Assembly: GCA_036307185.1 (NCBI GenBank)
Contig: JAXJYC010000029.1
Coordinates: forward strand, 124,001 to 188,000
Source of the DNA: SVEL01 sp017381055
Lineage (GTDB): Bacteria; Bacillota; Clostridia; Lachnospirales; Lachnospiraceae
Direction of reading: 5' to 3'
Length of the DNA: 64,000 nucleotides
Position numbers and translations under genes: made by a program. The notes under the pieces are model-generated. The model was not told the DNA's origin. It made no database searches and saw only the letters and a list, made by a program, of their open reading frames with translations. Numbering within the stretch: position 1 is the stretch's first letter; the number at the start of each line of letters is the position of its first letter. Below are positions 8,293-17,358 of this stretch, piece after piece.

Positions 8293-8538
8293 CTATTTCT
8301 CAATACCAGCCTGCTTTAATAACTTAGCAACAACTTCTGTTGGCTGAGCTCCGTTTGATAACCACTTCTTAGCTAAGTCTTCCTTGAATGATACAGCACT
8401 TGGCTCTACTGTTGGATCATAAGTACCGATTTCTTCGATAAATCTACCATCTCTTGGTGATCTTGAATCTGCTACTACGATTCTATAGAAAGGTGCCTTC
8501 TTCTGTCCCATTCTCTTTAATCTAATCTTTACTGCCAT
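8293..8538 (-). CDS. rpsP: 30S ribosomal protein S16
   Basis: This 81-residue S16 begins AVKIRLKRMGQKKAPFYRIV, the family signature, and contains RDGRFIEEIGTYDP. It is needed for 30S assembly. GGAGG precedes the ATG. It lies between ffh and khpA. Confidence 0.98.
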   Translation of the reverse strand: MAVKIRLKRMGQKKAPFYRIVVADSRSPRDGRFIEEIGTYDPTVEPSAVSFKEDLAKKWLSNGAQPTEVVAKLLKQAGIEK

Positions 8539-8648
8539 TGTTTGTTACCTCCTTGGTTTAAAAAAATTAATTTGCTTTATATATAAAAGGGTAATTTACC
8601 TCTTTTATTCTAATATTGTATCGTAGTTGCATAGCAACTGCGAATATA
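8539..8648 (-). other. Spacer between ffh and rpsP with two small hairpins
   Basis: Minus-strand sequence forms CGCAGTTGC-tat-GCAACTACG (8619-8641), then AAAAGAGGTAA-att-ACCCTTTT near 8585-8606. Neither has a proper U-tract, so they look like processing or stability hairpins that separate the SRP part from the ribosomal part of one transcript. Confidence 0.4.
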
Positions 8649-9992
8649 TTAAAACGGTAATTTAAATCGGCCAAAGCCTTTCTTCTTACCTCCGAACATG
8701 CCGCCCATCTGTTTCATCATCTTACGCGACTGTTCAAACTGCTTAACTAAGCGATTTACTTCAGCTATATCCACACCAGCCCCCTTAGCAATTCTGTTTT
8801 TTCTTGAAGGGTTTAATAAATTTGGATTGCTTCTTTCCTTTGGAGTCATAGAATAAATAATTGCTTCTATTCTTCCAAGTGATTTTTCATCTGGTAATGC
8901 AGCACCCTTAAGCTGGCCTCCAAGTCCTGGAATCATGTTCATAACATCTGCTAGACCACCCATGTTTTTAATCTGTTGCATAGATTCTAGATAGTCATCA
9001 AATCCAAACTCTGCCTTCTTAAGCTTCTTCTCCATCTCCTTAGCTTTATCAGCATCAACTGCCGCTTCTGCTTTCTCAATAAGAGTAAGTACATCACCCA
9101 TTCCTAAAATTCTTGATGCCATTCTGTCTGGATAAAACTGTTCTAAATCTGAAAGTTTCTCACCCATACCTACATAGAGAATTGGCTTTCCTGTTACACT
9201 TCTAATAGAAAGTGCAGCACCACCTCTTGTATCACCATCAAGCTTAGTAAGAATTACACCGTCAATGCCTATTTTCTCATCAAATGTTGATGCAACATTG
9301 ACTGCATCCTGACCCGTCATAGCATCTACAACAAGTACAGTTTCTGTTATATCAATATTGTCTCTTATCTCTACAAGCTCATCCATAAGAGCCTCATCTA
9401 CATGAAGTCGACCCGCTGTATCGATAATAACAACATTCATATCATTAGTCTTGGCATGCTCCATAGCCGCCTTTGCGATGTTTACAGGCTTATGATTTGT
9501 TCCCATACTAAATACTGGAACACCCTGTTTCTCACCATTAACCTGTAACTGGTCAATAGCCGCTGGTCTGTAAATATCACATGCAACAAGTAATGGTTTC
9601 TTTCCTTTAGCCTTGAGCTTTCCTGCAATCTTGGCTGCTGTAGTTGTCTTACCTGCACCCTGAAGACCCATCATCATAATGACTGTAATCTCATTGCCGT
9701 TCTTAAGCTTAAGCTCTGTGGTTTCTGAACCCATAAGCTTAACCATTTCCTCGTTAACTATCTTTATAACCATCTGTCCTGGTGTGAGTGAAGTCATAAC
9801 ATCCTGACCTACTGCTCTTTCCTGAACAGAATTTATAAACTGCTTTACAACCTTAAAACTTACATCCGCCTCAAGAAGTGCCATCTTAACTTCCTTAAGC
9901 GCTGCTTTTACATCAGCCTCTGTAAGTCTACCCTTGCTTCTAAGGTTTCTAAATACATTTTGCAATTTATCAGATAAACTTTCAAATGCCAC
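8649..9992 (-). CDS. ffh: Signal recognition particle protein Ffh (SRP54)
   Basis: Ffh binds signal sequences and 4.5S/6S RNA and docks with FtsY. The N-helical domain (1-95) is followed by the GTPase with G1 GLQGAGKTTTAAK, DTAGRL and TKLDGDTRGGAAL, then the Met-rich M domain (about 300-430) ending in a basic Gly-rich tail. The length of 447 is standard. The start codon is GTG behind GGAGG. It follows ylxM, its usual regulator-like neighbour; its receptor ftsY lies 1.8 kb away in a separate unit. Confidence 0.97.
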   Translation of the reverse strand: MAFESLSDKLQNVFRNLRSKGRLTEADVKAALKEVKMALLEADVSFKVVKQFINSVQERAVGQDVMTSLTPGQMVIKIVNEEMVKLMGSETTELKLKNGNEITVIMMMGLQGAGKTTTAAKIAGKLKAKGKKPLLVACDIYRPAAIDQLQVNGEKQGVPVFSMGTNHKPVNIAKAAMEHAKTNDMNVVIIDTAGRLHVDEALMDELVEIRDNIDITETVLVVDAMTGQDAVNVASTFDEKIGIDGVILTKLDGDTRGGAALSIRSVTGKPILYVGMGEKLSDLEQFYPDRMASRILGMGDVLTLIEKAEAAVDADKAKEMEKKLKKAEFGFDDYLESMQQIKNMGGLADVMNMIPGLGGQLKGAALPDEKSLGRIEAIIYSMTPKERSNPNLLNPSRKNRIAKGAGVDIAEVNRLVKQFEQSRKMMKQMGGMFGGKKKGFGRFKLPF

Positions 9993-10019
9993 CTTATACC
10001 TCCAAATATGTCATGCTTC

Positions 10020-10388
10020 CTATAATTCATCAAGAATATGTTCTGAAAGCTTGCCAATCTTATCAATTATTTCTTTTTCTTCGTTACTTACATTATCATA
10101 AGAAACCAACTGGTCTATGTAAGTTTTAACTTGCTTTATCATATTTTTAGTATTGATAAAGCGCTCAACCAAATGTAACTTTTCTTCGTATCCAAGTAAA
10201 AGCTTCTCAATTCGTTTTACCATATCGTGAACTGCCTGACGGCTTGTTCCTCGCTCTTCTGCAATCTCACTTAGACCAATGTCATTAAAAAAGTAGTCCT
10301 CACATATTGACTTCTGATGCTCTGTTAAAAGTTCACCGTAAAAGTCGTATAATAGTGATAATTTAACTATTTCATCCATCTTTTCCAT
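10020..10388 (-). CDS. ylxM: YlxM/UPF0122 helix-turn-helix protein
   Basis: The 122-residue protein has a sigma-70 region 4-like helix-turn-helix (GLSEIAEERGTSRQAVHDMVKR, written here as about residues 38-59). The family sits next to ffh and takes part in the SRP pathway in streptococci, where it binds Ffh/FtsY/scRNA. It is the first gene of the ffh-rpsP-khpA-rimM-trmD operon and has a strong promoter 60 bases upstream of its ATG. Confidence 0.92.
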   Translation of the reverse strand: MEKMDEIVKLSLLYDFYGELLTEHQKSICEDYFFNDIGLSEIAEERGTSRQAVHDMVKRIEKLLLGYEEKLHLVERFINTKNMIKQVKTYIDQLVSYDNVSNEEKEIIDKIGKLSEHILDEL

Positions 10389-10445
10389 GAGTTACTCCTT
10401 TTTCAAAACAGAATGTCGCTTATAAATATAATGACACCGTCCATT

Positions 10446-10474
10446 ATAATACTACATACAACAGACAGTGTCAA
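10446..10474 (-). promoter_or_regulatory. Sigma-A promoter of the ylxM-ffh-rpsP operon
   Basis: Minus-strand TTGACA (10469-10474), a 17-nt spacer and TATTAT (10446-10451) are near consensus, and the transcript would run straight into ylxM. Confidence 0.85.
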
Positions 10475-10534
10475 GCAAAAAAACTTTACATTTATTATTT
10501 AATTATATTTTACATTAAAAACTCTTATTTATAA

Positions 10535-11755
10535 CTATAAATTAGTTCTTACAACCCTTGGTTTATAGCCTTCTTTATCTAATGCAGCTACAATATTATG
10601 CTTATGCTCTTCTCCAAATGCTTCAAGAGTAATTCTAAGCTCAACCTCTGCATTTCTATTAATACTTACAAACTGATTATGATCAAGTTTTACAACATTT
10701 CCTTGATTTGCAGCTATAAGCTTTGCGACCATTTCAAGCTGACCTGGCTTATCTGGAAGAAGAACAGAAACTGTAAATATTCTTCCTCTCTGTATTAATC
10801 CGTGTTGGAGAATTGATGACATGGTTATTATATCAAGATTACCACCGCTGATAATTGATACAATATTCTTGTCCCAACATTCCATATGCTTTAATGCAGC
10901 TATTGTCAAAAGACCTGATCCTTCACATACCATCTTATGATTTTCAACCATATCAAGGAATGCATCTATAAGATCGCTATCTTCAACTGTTATAATCTCA
11001 TCCACATATTTCTGAATATATGGGAAAATAACTGACCCTGGTGTCTTTACAGCTGTACCATCAGCTATAGTCACTGCTGAAGGAAGTGAAACAACATGTC
11101 CTTCTCTAATTGATGCCTGCATACAATTAGCACCAGCAGGCTCAACACCTATAACTCTTACTTTTGGATTAATCATCTTAGCTAATGTTGCAACACCACA
11201 AGCTAATCCGCCGCCACCAATCGGAACTAAAATACAATCTACATCTGGTAATTCATTAAATACCTCTACACCAACAGTACCCTGTCCTGTAGCAACCTCC
11301 AAATCATCAAAAGGATGAACAAATGTATATCCTTTTTCCTTTGCAAGTCTTAAAGCTTCTTCACAAGCCTCATCATATACATTACCATGCAAAACAACTT
11401 CTGCACCATAGCTCTTTGTTCTATTTACTTTAATAAGTGGTGTACCTGTCGGCATTACAATAGTTGCCTTTATACCGTACATCTTTGCAGCATTGGCAAC
11501 ACCCTGTGCATGATTACCAGCTGAAGCTGTGATTAAACCTTTTGCTCTCTCTTCATCTGTAAGCTGGCTAATCTTATAATAAGCACCTCTTACCTTATAC
11601 GCACCTGTAAACTGAAGATTTTCAGGTTTAATATAAATTTTATTACCTGTCTGTTTTGAAAAATAATCGCTATATACAAGATTAGTAGGAACTGTAACAT
11701 TCTTTACAATTTCTGCTGCTTCTTTGAATTTTTCCAATGATAATTCTGTTAACAT
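10535..11755 (-). CDS. ilvA: Threonine ammonia-lyase with C-terminal ACT domain
   Basis: This PLP enzyme deaminates threonine (and serine) to 2-oxobutyrate, used for isoleucine synthesis or for fermentation. The PLP lysine is Lys54 in FTGAYKVRGAYYK, the phosphate-binding loop is PIGGGGLACG, and the last ~75 residues form an ACT regulatory domain (VSVLLPDKPGQLEMV). The 406-residue medium form resembles catabolic TdcB plus ACT rather than the long biosynthetic IlvA. The start is placed at 11755 because GAAGG precedes that ATG, not the one at 11779. It lies 8 bases or more after ftsY. Confidence 0.92.
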   Translation of the reverse strand: MLTELSLEKFKEAAEIVKNVTVPTNLVYSDYFSKQTGNKIYIKPENLQFTGAYKVRGAYYKISQLTDEERAKGLITASAGNHAQGVANAAKMYGIKATIVMPTGTPLIKVNRTKSYGAEVVLHGNVYDEACEEALRLAKEKGYTFVHPFDDLEVATGQGTVGVEVFNELPDVDCILVPIGGGGLACGVATLAKMINPKVRVIGVEPAGANCMQASIREGHVVSLPSAVTIADGTAVKTPGSVIFPYIQKYVDEIITVEDSDLIDAFLDMVENHKMVCEGSGLLTIAALKHMECWDKNIVSIISGGNLDIITMSSILQHGLIQRGRIFTVSVLLPDKPGQLEMVAKLIAANQGNVVKLDHNQFVSINRNAEVELRITLEAFGEEHKHNIVAALDKEGYKPRVVRTNL

Positions 11756-11787
11756 TTTATTTCCTTCTTTCCTATACATTTATAGTC

Positions 11788-12729
11788 TTATTCGCTCTCC
11801 TGTGGAACATCAAATAAAGCATTGACAAATTCATCAGAATTAAACTTCTGTAAATCTTCAATTTTCTCTCCCACACCAATATATTTTACTGGAATTCCAA
11901 GCTCTGACTGAATAGCTACTGCAATACCACCCTTAGCTGTTCCATCCATCTTTGTGAGAATAATACCAGTAATATCTGCCGCTTCCATAAACTGTTTCGC
12001 CTGAACAAGAGCATTTTGACCAGTTGTAGCATCTAATACAATAAGATTCTCTCTGTATGCTTCAGGATACTCTTTATCAAGAATTCTATTTATCTTCTTA
12101 AGCTCTTCCATAAGATTCTTCTTATTATGAAGTCTTCCTGCTGTATCACAAATAAGAATATCTGCCTTTCTAGCCTTAGCAGCCTGTGCAGCATCAAAAA
12201 TAACTGATGCTGGGTCAGCACCTTCCTTACTAGAAATAATATCTGCACCTGCTCTATTTGACCATTCTGTAAGCTGTTCAATAGCTGCAGCTCTAAATGT
12301 ATCCGCCGCAGCAAGCACTACCTTCTTACCATTACTCTTAAACTGACCAGCAAGTTTTCCTATAGATGTAGTCTTACCAACTCCATTAACACCTATTACA
12401 AGTAATACACTTGTCTGATTCTCATAATCATAAGCAGCTTCTCCTAAATCCATCTGCTCCTTTATGGAATCCATAAGAAGCTGCTTACACATTGCTGGCT
12501 CCTTAATCTTTTGTTCTTTTACTTTCACTTTAAGATTATCAATAATTTTTTCTGTTGTAGCAACTCCAATGTCGCCCATTATTAATATTTCTTCAAGTTC
12601 TTCATAAAAATCATCATCTATTGATTTAAAAGCTGAAAATATACTTTCAAATCCTGATACTATATTAGCTCTTGTCTTACTAAGACCACTTACAAGTCGT
12701 TTAAAGAATCCCTTTTTTTCTTCACTCAT
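11788..12729 (-). CDS. ftsY: SRP receptor FtsY
   Basis: FtsY is the membrane-associated GTPase that receives SRP-ribosome complexes. The NG domain shows GVNGVGKTTSIGKLAG, DTAGRLHNKKNLMEEL and TKMDGTAKGG, and the C-terminus has GVGEKIEDLQKF. At 313 residues it lacks the long acidic A domain of enterobacteria, as is normal in Bacillota. Its ATG overlaps the TGA of smc (ATGA), so rnc, smc and ftsY are translationally coupled. Confidence 0.97.
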   Translation of the reverse strand: MSEEKKGFFKRLVSGLSKTRANIVSGFESIFSAFKSIDDDFYEELEEILIMGDIGVATTEKIIDNLKVKVKEQKIKEPAMCKQLLMDSIKEQMDLGEAAYDYENQTSVLLVIGVNGVGKTTSIGKLAGQFKSNGKKVVLAAADTFRAAAIEQLTEWSNRAGADIISSKEGADPASVIFDAAQAAKARKADILICDTAGRLHNKKNLMEELKKINRILDKEYPEAYRENLIVLDATTGQNALVQAKQFMEAADITGIILTKMDGTAKGGIAVAIQSELGIPVKYIGVGEKIEDLQKFNSDEFVNALFDVPQESE

Positions 12730-15700
12730 GACTTATCCTCCTGTTCCTGCAATTCTGCTTCTAATAAGTTTACTGATACAAGTGTGGATACACCCTTTTC
12801 TTGCATTGTGATACCATAAAGTCTATCTGCCGCAGCCATTGTTCCTCTTCTATGAGTAATAACAATAAACTGTGTATGATCAGTAAGCTTATGTAAATAT
12901 CCTGCGAATCTTACTACGTTTGAATCATCTAACGCCGCTTCAATCTCATCAAGAAGACAGAATGGCGATGGCTTAAGATTCTGAATTGCAAAAAGTAACG
13001 CTATAGCTGTAAGAGCCTTCTCACCACCTGAAAGCTGCATCATATTCTGAAGTTTCTTACCTGGTGGCTGCGAAATAATTGAAATATCTGCTTCTAAGAT
13101 ATCCATATCCTCATTAAGCTCGATAGTACCCTTACCACCACCAAAGAGTTCCTTAAATACCTTATCAAACTCAGTCTTAATCTCAATAAACTTCTCAGAG
13201 AACTGATTACGCATTCCTGTATCAAGCTCTTCAATAATCTTTTCAAGATTCTCAGCTGCAAGCACAAGATCATCATGCTGTGTCTTTAAGAATACATATC
13301 TTTCTGATACATTCTTATATTCTTCAATAGAATTAACATTTACATCGCCTAAGTCTCTTATTTCACTCTTAAGAGTAGCAATGTTCTTCTTTATAGCCGA
13401 AAGGTTATTAAGCTCTTCATTCTTCATTGTAAGAGCTACACTATATGTGATCTCATATTCATCCCACATATAGTTAACTTGCTTTTCGTTTGATTCTTCA
13501 AGCTTTTCCTTCTGACTTGATAAACGATAGATTTCTTTATCCAATTCATTAATATGATTTGAGATTTCTTCTCTCTTAGTAATGAAATCTTTATGTTCTC
13601 TAGTCTGAGCATCTTTATTTGCCACAAGTTTTTCTACTTCAGCCTCTAACTGTTCCTTCTGCTTTTTAGCAGCCTCAATTCCATTTTCGATACTCTCAAT
13701 TTCCTTAAGTCTATCAAGAACAGTAGTTGTTGCATCTTCAGCATTAGCCTTTATAAGTGTTAATTCCTCATTAAGTTTAAGTGTTTCCGCATCAAGCTTA
13801 GCAATATTCTCTCTTATAAATTCAAGCTTCTGTTTTAAGCCTTGGTAGCCAAGCTTCATTTCCTGATTCTTATCTACTTCCATAGCTTCAAGCTTTCTTT
13901 GTTCTTCTACTTCAAGATTTAATGAAGCAATCTTTTCTTCAATAAGCTTATTCTTATCATCAAAACTTAAAAGCTCAACACTTAAATTATCATAATTAGA
14001 CTTAATATCAGTAATCTGATTTGCAATCTCTGCATTTTCCTTGCCTAAATCCTCATAGCTGTCTGCTAATTCCTGCTTCTTCTCACCAGCCTTATTCATA
14101 TTCATCTTAACAGTATTCTGTAAGATATACTGCTCATTAAGAATAAGCTTGAGTTTTTCTAACTCTTCATTTGCAGCTCTTGATTCAGTTTCATTAGCTG
14201 CAAGTTTTTCCTTAATAGCTTCATTTTCAGACTTAATAAGCTCTAATGATTTTTCAAGCTCCTCAATTTCTCTTCTTCTACCTAAGAGATTTGAGTTATT
14301 CTTAAATGCACCACCAGACATTGAACCACCTGCATTAAGAAGTTCTCCTTCAAGTGTAACAATTCTAAGTGTATAGTTATACTTTCTAGCTATAAGTAAT
14401 GCATTATCGATTGTATCTATTACTACTATTCTTCCAAGAAGATACTTAGCTATATTTTCCCATTCCTTCTTAATCTGAACAAGGTCACATGCTAAGCCAA
14501 TAACACCCTTTTCTGTTAAAACTCGTTCATTTGAGAAACCTGTTTTATTTGCAATACTGCTAAGAGGAAGGAATGTAGCTCTACCAAATTTTCCTCTCTT
14601 CAAATATTCAATAGCTTCTTTCGCTGTTGTCTCTGTATCTGTAACAACATTTTGAATATTTCCACCAAGTGCTGTCTCGATAGCTGTCTCATATTTCTTA
14701 TCAACCTTGATAATATCAGCAACAACACCGACAATACCCTTTTCTTTTTCCTTAAGCTCCATTATCTTCTTTATAGAATTGCCATAGCCTTCATATCGCT
14801 CTGTCATATTCTTTAAAGCTTCAAGATTTGAACTTACCTGATGATATTTTCTCTGCTTATCTTCTCTTTCTTTTATGAGATTAGCAGTCTCTTTCTTATA
14901 TTCAGAAAGTTTATTTTCTATTTCCTCAGTTTGAGAACTATACTGAATAATCTCGTCATTAACCTTCTTGAATTCTTCCTCTAATTCAGCAATAATCTTA
15001 TCCTGTTCTTCTTTGTCGCTCTTAGACTTGATAAGTTTCTGGCTCAACTCAGCTTTTCTAATGTTGATTTGCTCAAGCATTGTGTCATAACGCTGAATCT
15101 TAGCCATAACACCTGACTTCTCATTAAGAAGCTCAATTATCTCAGACTTAGACTTTTCAATATCCTCAAGAAGAGTATTTATCTTACTTGAAATCTCAGC
15201 CAACTTACCATCAGCTTCATTCTGAACCTTTGTCGCTTCAGATAGTTTTTCATCTATCTCTTTCTTTTCATCAAGAAGACGTTCCTTCTCCTTTGCATGA
15301 TCTGCTATATCCTCTTCAATAGCCTGCATACGCTGCTTTAAATGCTCATCATTAATCTTAGCTGAGTTAATCTGCTCATTTAAAACCTTAATATCACCGT
15401 CAAATTTCTCTAAAGCAATATTTGTCTGATTTAAGCTATTTTTCTTATCTTCAATATCAGCATTTAACTCCTCAATTACACCATCAAGAACTTCATACTG
15501 ATTCTTAATATCTTCTAACTGCTTCTTATTATCATCTAATTCAGCAGTAGCAATATTATACTTCTGTTCAATTTCTGATAAAGAAGCTCTAATCTGAGTA
15601 ATCTCAAGAAGGAACATATTGATATCATAAGTCTTAAGCTCTTCCTTAAGTCTTAAGTACTTTCTTGCTGTCTCAGACTGGCGCTCTAATGGCTTTAACT

Positions 15701-16301
15701 GTCTTTCAAGCTCTGACAAAATATCTATAACTCTAGTAAGATTGTCCTTTTCATTTTCAAGCTTCTTTGTAGCCTCAGCCTTTCTTCTCTTAAACTTAAC
15801 AATACCAGCCGCTTCGTCAAAAAGCTCTCTTCTTTCTTCAGGCTTACCACTAAGGATTTTATCAATCTGACCCTGTCCGATAATAGAATAACCCTCTTTA
15901 CCGATACCAGTATCATAGAATAACTCATTAATATCCTTTAAACGACAAATAGAGCCATTGATCATATACTCACTTTCACCTGAACGGAAAAGTCTTCTTG
16001 ATACAGTGACTTCATCATAATCTATTGATAACTTGTGATCTGAATTATCTAATGTAATAGCTACATAAGCAAATCCAAGTGGCTTACGATTCTGTGTACC
16101 TGCAAAGATAACGTCCTCCATCTTACCACCACGAAGCTGCTTAATTCTCTGTTCGCCCAAAACCCAACGAACAGCATCTGCTACATTACTTTTTCCACTT
16201 CCATTAGGTCCTACAATACCTGTAATACCGTTATGAAAATCAAACTTTATCTTATTGGCAAAGGATTTAAAACCCTGTACCTCTATACTTTTTAAATACA
16301 T
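12726..16301 (-). CDS. smc: Chromosome segregation ATPase SMC
   Basis: SMC forms the condensin-like complex with ScpA and ScpB, both encoded at 55.4-56.7 kb. The 1191-residue protein has Walker A GPNGSGKSNVADAV near residue 32, coiled coil about 165-500, the hinge about 510-640 (GVVADIIKVDKKYE, SGGAFKN), coiled coil about 670-1010, the ABC signature LSGGEKALTAIALL and Walker B PFCLLDEIEAALDD near the end. Its ATG shares one base with the stop of rnc (TAATG), and GGAAGG precedes it. Confidence 0.98.
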   Translation of the reverse strand: MYLKSIEVQGFKSFANKIKFDFHNGITGIVGPNGSGKSNVADAVRWVLGEQRIKQLRGGKMEDVIFAGTQNRKPLGFAYVAITLDNSDHKLSIDYDEVTVSRRLFRSGESEYMINGSICRLKDINELFYDTGIGKEGYSIIGQGQIDKILSGKPEERRELFDEAAGIVKFKRRKAEATKKLENEKDNLTRVIDILSELERQLKPLERQSETARKYLRLKEELKTYDINMFLLEITQIRASLSEIEQKYNIATAELDDNKKQLEDIKNQYEVLDGVIEELNADIEDKKNSLNQTNIALEKFDGDIKVLNEQINSAKINDEHLKQRMQAIEEDIADHAKEKERLLDEKKEIDEKLSEATKVQNEADGKLAEISSKINTLLEDIEKSKSEIIELLNEKSGVMAKIQRYDTMLEQINIRKAELSQKLIKSKSDKEEQDKIIAELEEEFKKVNDEIIQYSSQTEEIENKLSEYKKETANLIKEREDKQRKYHQVSSNLEALKNMTERYEGYGNSIKKIMELKEKEKGIVGVVADIIKVDKKYETAIETALGGNIQNVVTDTETTAKEAIEYLKRGKFGRATFLPLSSIANKTGFSNERVLTEKGVIGLACDLVQIKKEWENIAKYLLGRIVVIDTIDNALLIARKYNYTLRIVTLEGELLNAGGSMSGGAFKNNSNLLGRRREIEELEKSLELIKSENEAIKEKLAANETESRAANEELEKLKLILNEQYILQNTVKMNMNKAGEKKQELADSYEDLGKENAEIANQITDIKSNYDNLSVELLSFDDKNKLIEEKIASLNLEVEEQRKLEAMEVDKNQEMKLGYQGLKQKLEFIRENIAKLDAETLKLNEELTLIKANAEDATTTVLDRLKEIESIENGIEAAKKQKEQLEAEVEKLVANKDAQTREHKDFITKREEISNHINELDKEIYRLSSQKEKLEESNEKQVNYMWDEYEITYSVALTMKNEELNNLSAIKKNIATLKSEIRDLGDVNVNSIEEYKNVSERYVFLKTQHDDLVLAAENLEKIIEELDTGMRNQFSEKFIEIKTEFDKVFKELFGGGKGTIELNEDMDILEADISIISQPPGKKLQNMMQLSGGEKALTAIALLFAIQNLKPSPFCLLDEIEAALDDSNVVRFAGYLHKLTDHTQFIVITHRRGTMAAADRLYGITMQEKGVSTLVSVNLLEAELQEQEDKS

Positions 16302-17002
16302 TATTTACCTTCCTGTTTCTCATCATTTTTAATGGCCAATATCGCCTCATATGCAGCTTGCTGTTCAGCACGCTTTTTAGTTCCACCTTGACCTTTTCCC
16401 AATACTGTATTTTTAAATACAGCTTCAACACTAAATGTCTTATCATGATCTGGGCCACTCTCACCAACTAAAACATACTCGACTCTTTCTTTATACATTT
16501 TCTGAACCATTTCCTGAAGTATGGTCTTGCTATCATAAAAGAGATGTTTGTTCTCTATATCATTCAAAACAAATTTCCCTACGAACTCTTTTGCACTAGC
16601 AAACCCACCGTCTAAATATATGGCACCTATAAGTGCTTCTAGAGCATCTGAAATAATAGAATCTCTATATCTTCCACCGGTATTCTCTTCACCATTTCCT
16701 AGTCTTAAATATTCATTTAATCCAAAATCTCTAGCCGCCTGAGCTAATGTTGGCTCACAAACAATACTAGCTCTTAATCTTGTAAGCTCTCCCTCTGGTT
16801 TTGACTCATATTCAAAAAACAAAAACTCACTAGATGCAAGCTCTAACACAGCATCGCCTAAAAACTCAAGACGCTCATTATTTTTGTGTTTTCCTAACTT
16901 ATTATCATTAGAGTATGAGCTATGAGTCATTGCAAGCTCTAGCAAAGCTTGATTTTTAAAGCTATATCCTATTATTTCTTCTAATTCTTTTAATTGCTTC
17001 AT
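16301..17002 (-). CDS. rnc: Ribonuclease III
   Basis: RNase III cleaves double-stranded RNA in rRNA maturation and mRNA decay. The catalytic signature NNERLEFLGDAVLEL lies at about 43-57, and the second acidic site is DALEALIGAIYLDGG. A C-terminal dsRBD runs from about 158 to 228 (TILQEMVQK, KGQGGTKKRAEQQAA). The length of 233 is typical. The operon order acpP-rnc-smc-ftsY is conserved. A hairpin in the acpP-rnc spacer could be its own substrate. Confidence 0.97.
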   Translation of the reverse strand: MKQLKELEEIIGYSFKNQALLELAMTHSSYSNDNKLGKHKNNERLEFLGDAVLELASSEFLFFEYESKPEGELTRLRASIVCEPTLAQAARDFGLNEYLRLGNGEENTGGRYRDSIISDALEALIGAIYLDGGFASAKEFVGKFVLNDIENKHLFYDSKTILQEMVQKMYKERVEYVLVGESGPDHDKTFSVEAVFKNTVLGKGQGGTKKRAEQQAAYEAILAIKNDEKQEGK

Positions 17003-17022
17003 ATCAATGCCTTCCCTATACG

Positions 17023-17059
17023 GTAATAAGAATGGAGCGTTTTACCCCATTCTTATTAC
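17023..17059 (-). promoter_or_regulatory. Hairpin in the acpP-rnc spacer, possible RNase III processing site
   Basis: A 13-bp perfect stem (GTAATAAGAATGG / CCATTCTTATTAC) extends by G-U and G-C pairs to about 15 bp. No U-tract follows on the minus strand, so it is not a standard terminator. It ends about 20 bases upstream of the rnc start codon. Confidence 0.5.
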
Positions 17060-17089
17060 TAAAAATCATTTTATTTTCTGAAATTTTAA

Positions 17090-17320
17090 TTAGTTCATTG
17101 CATTCTTGATCTGTTCAACAGCATCAGCAACTGTGGAAATCTTCTCAGCTTCCTCGTTAGGAATCTCAATATCAAACTCCTCTTCGATACCCATAATAAT
17201 CTGGAATACATCAAGAGAATCTGCTCCTAAATCATCAATAAATGTTGACTCCATTGTGATTTCCTCTGCATCAATGTTTAATACCTCTGCGATGATGTTC
17301 TGTAACTTTTCGAATTCCAT
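17090..17320 (-). CDS. acpP: Acyl carrier protein
   Basis: The 76-residue acidic four-helix protein has the phosphopantetheine site DDLGADSLD with Ser35. It carries growing acyl chains in type II fatty acid synthesis and also donates acyl groups to PlsX, encoded just upstream. GGAAG precedes the ATG. Confidence 0.98.
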   Translation of the reverse strand: MEFEKLQNIIAEVLNIDAEEITMESTFIDDLGADSLDVFQIIMGIEEEFDIEIPNEEAEKISTVADAVEQIKNAMN

Positions 17321-17358
17321 AATAAAACTCTTCCTTTCATATTTAAAATATTGTTTGA

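Noticed and set aside
8619..8641. Hairpin CGCAGTTGC/GCAACTACG similar to one inside the c-di-GMP riboswitch arm
   Set aside because: Only the simple stem is shared; none of the riboswitch core sequences is near, so a second riboswitch or dispersed repeat is not supported.
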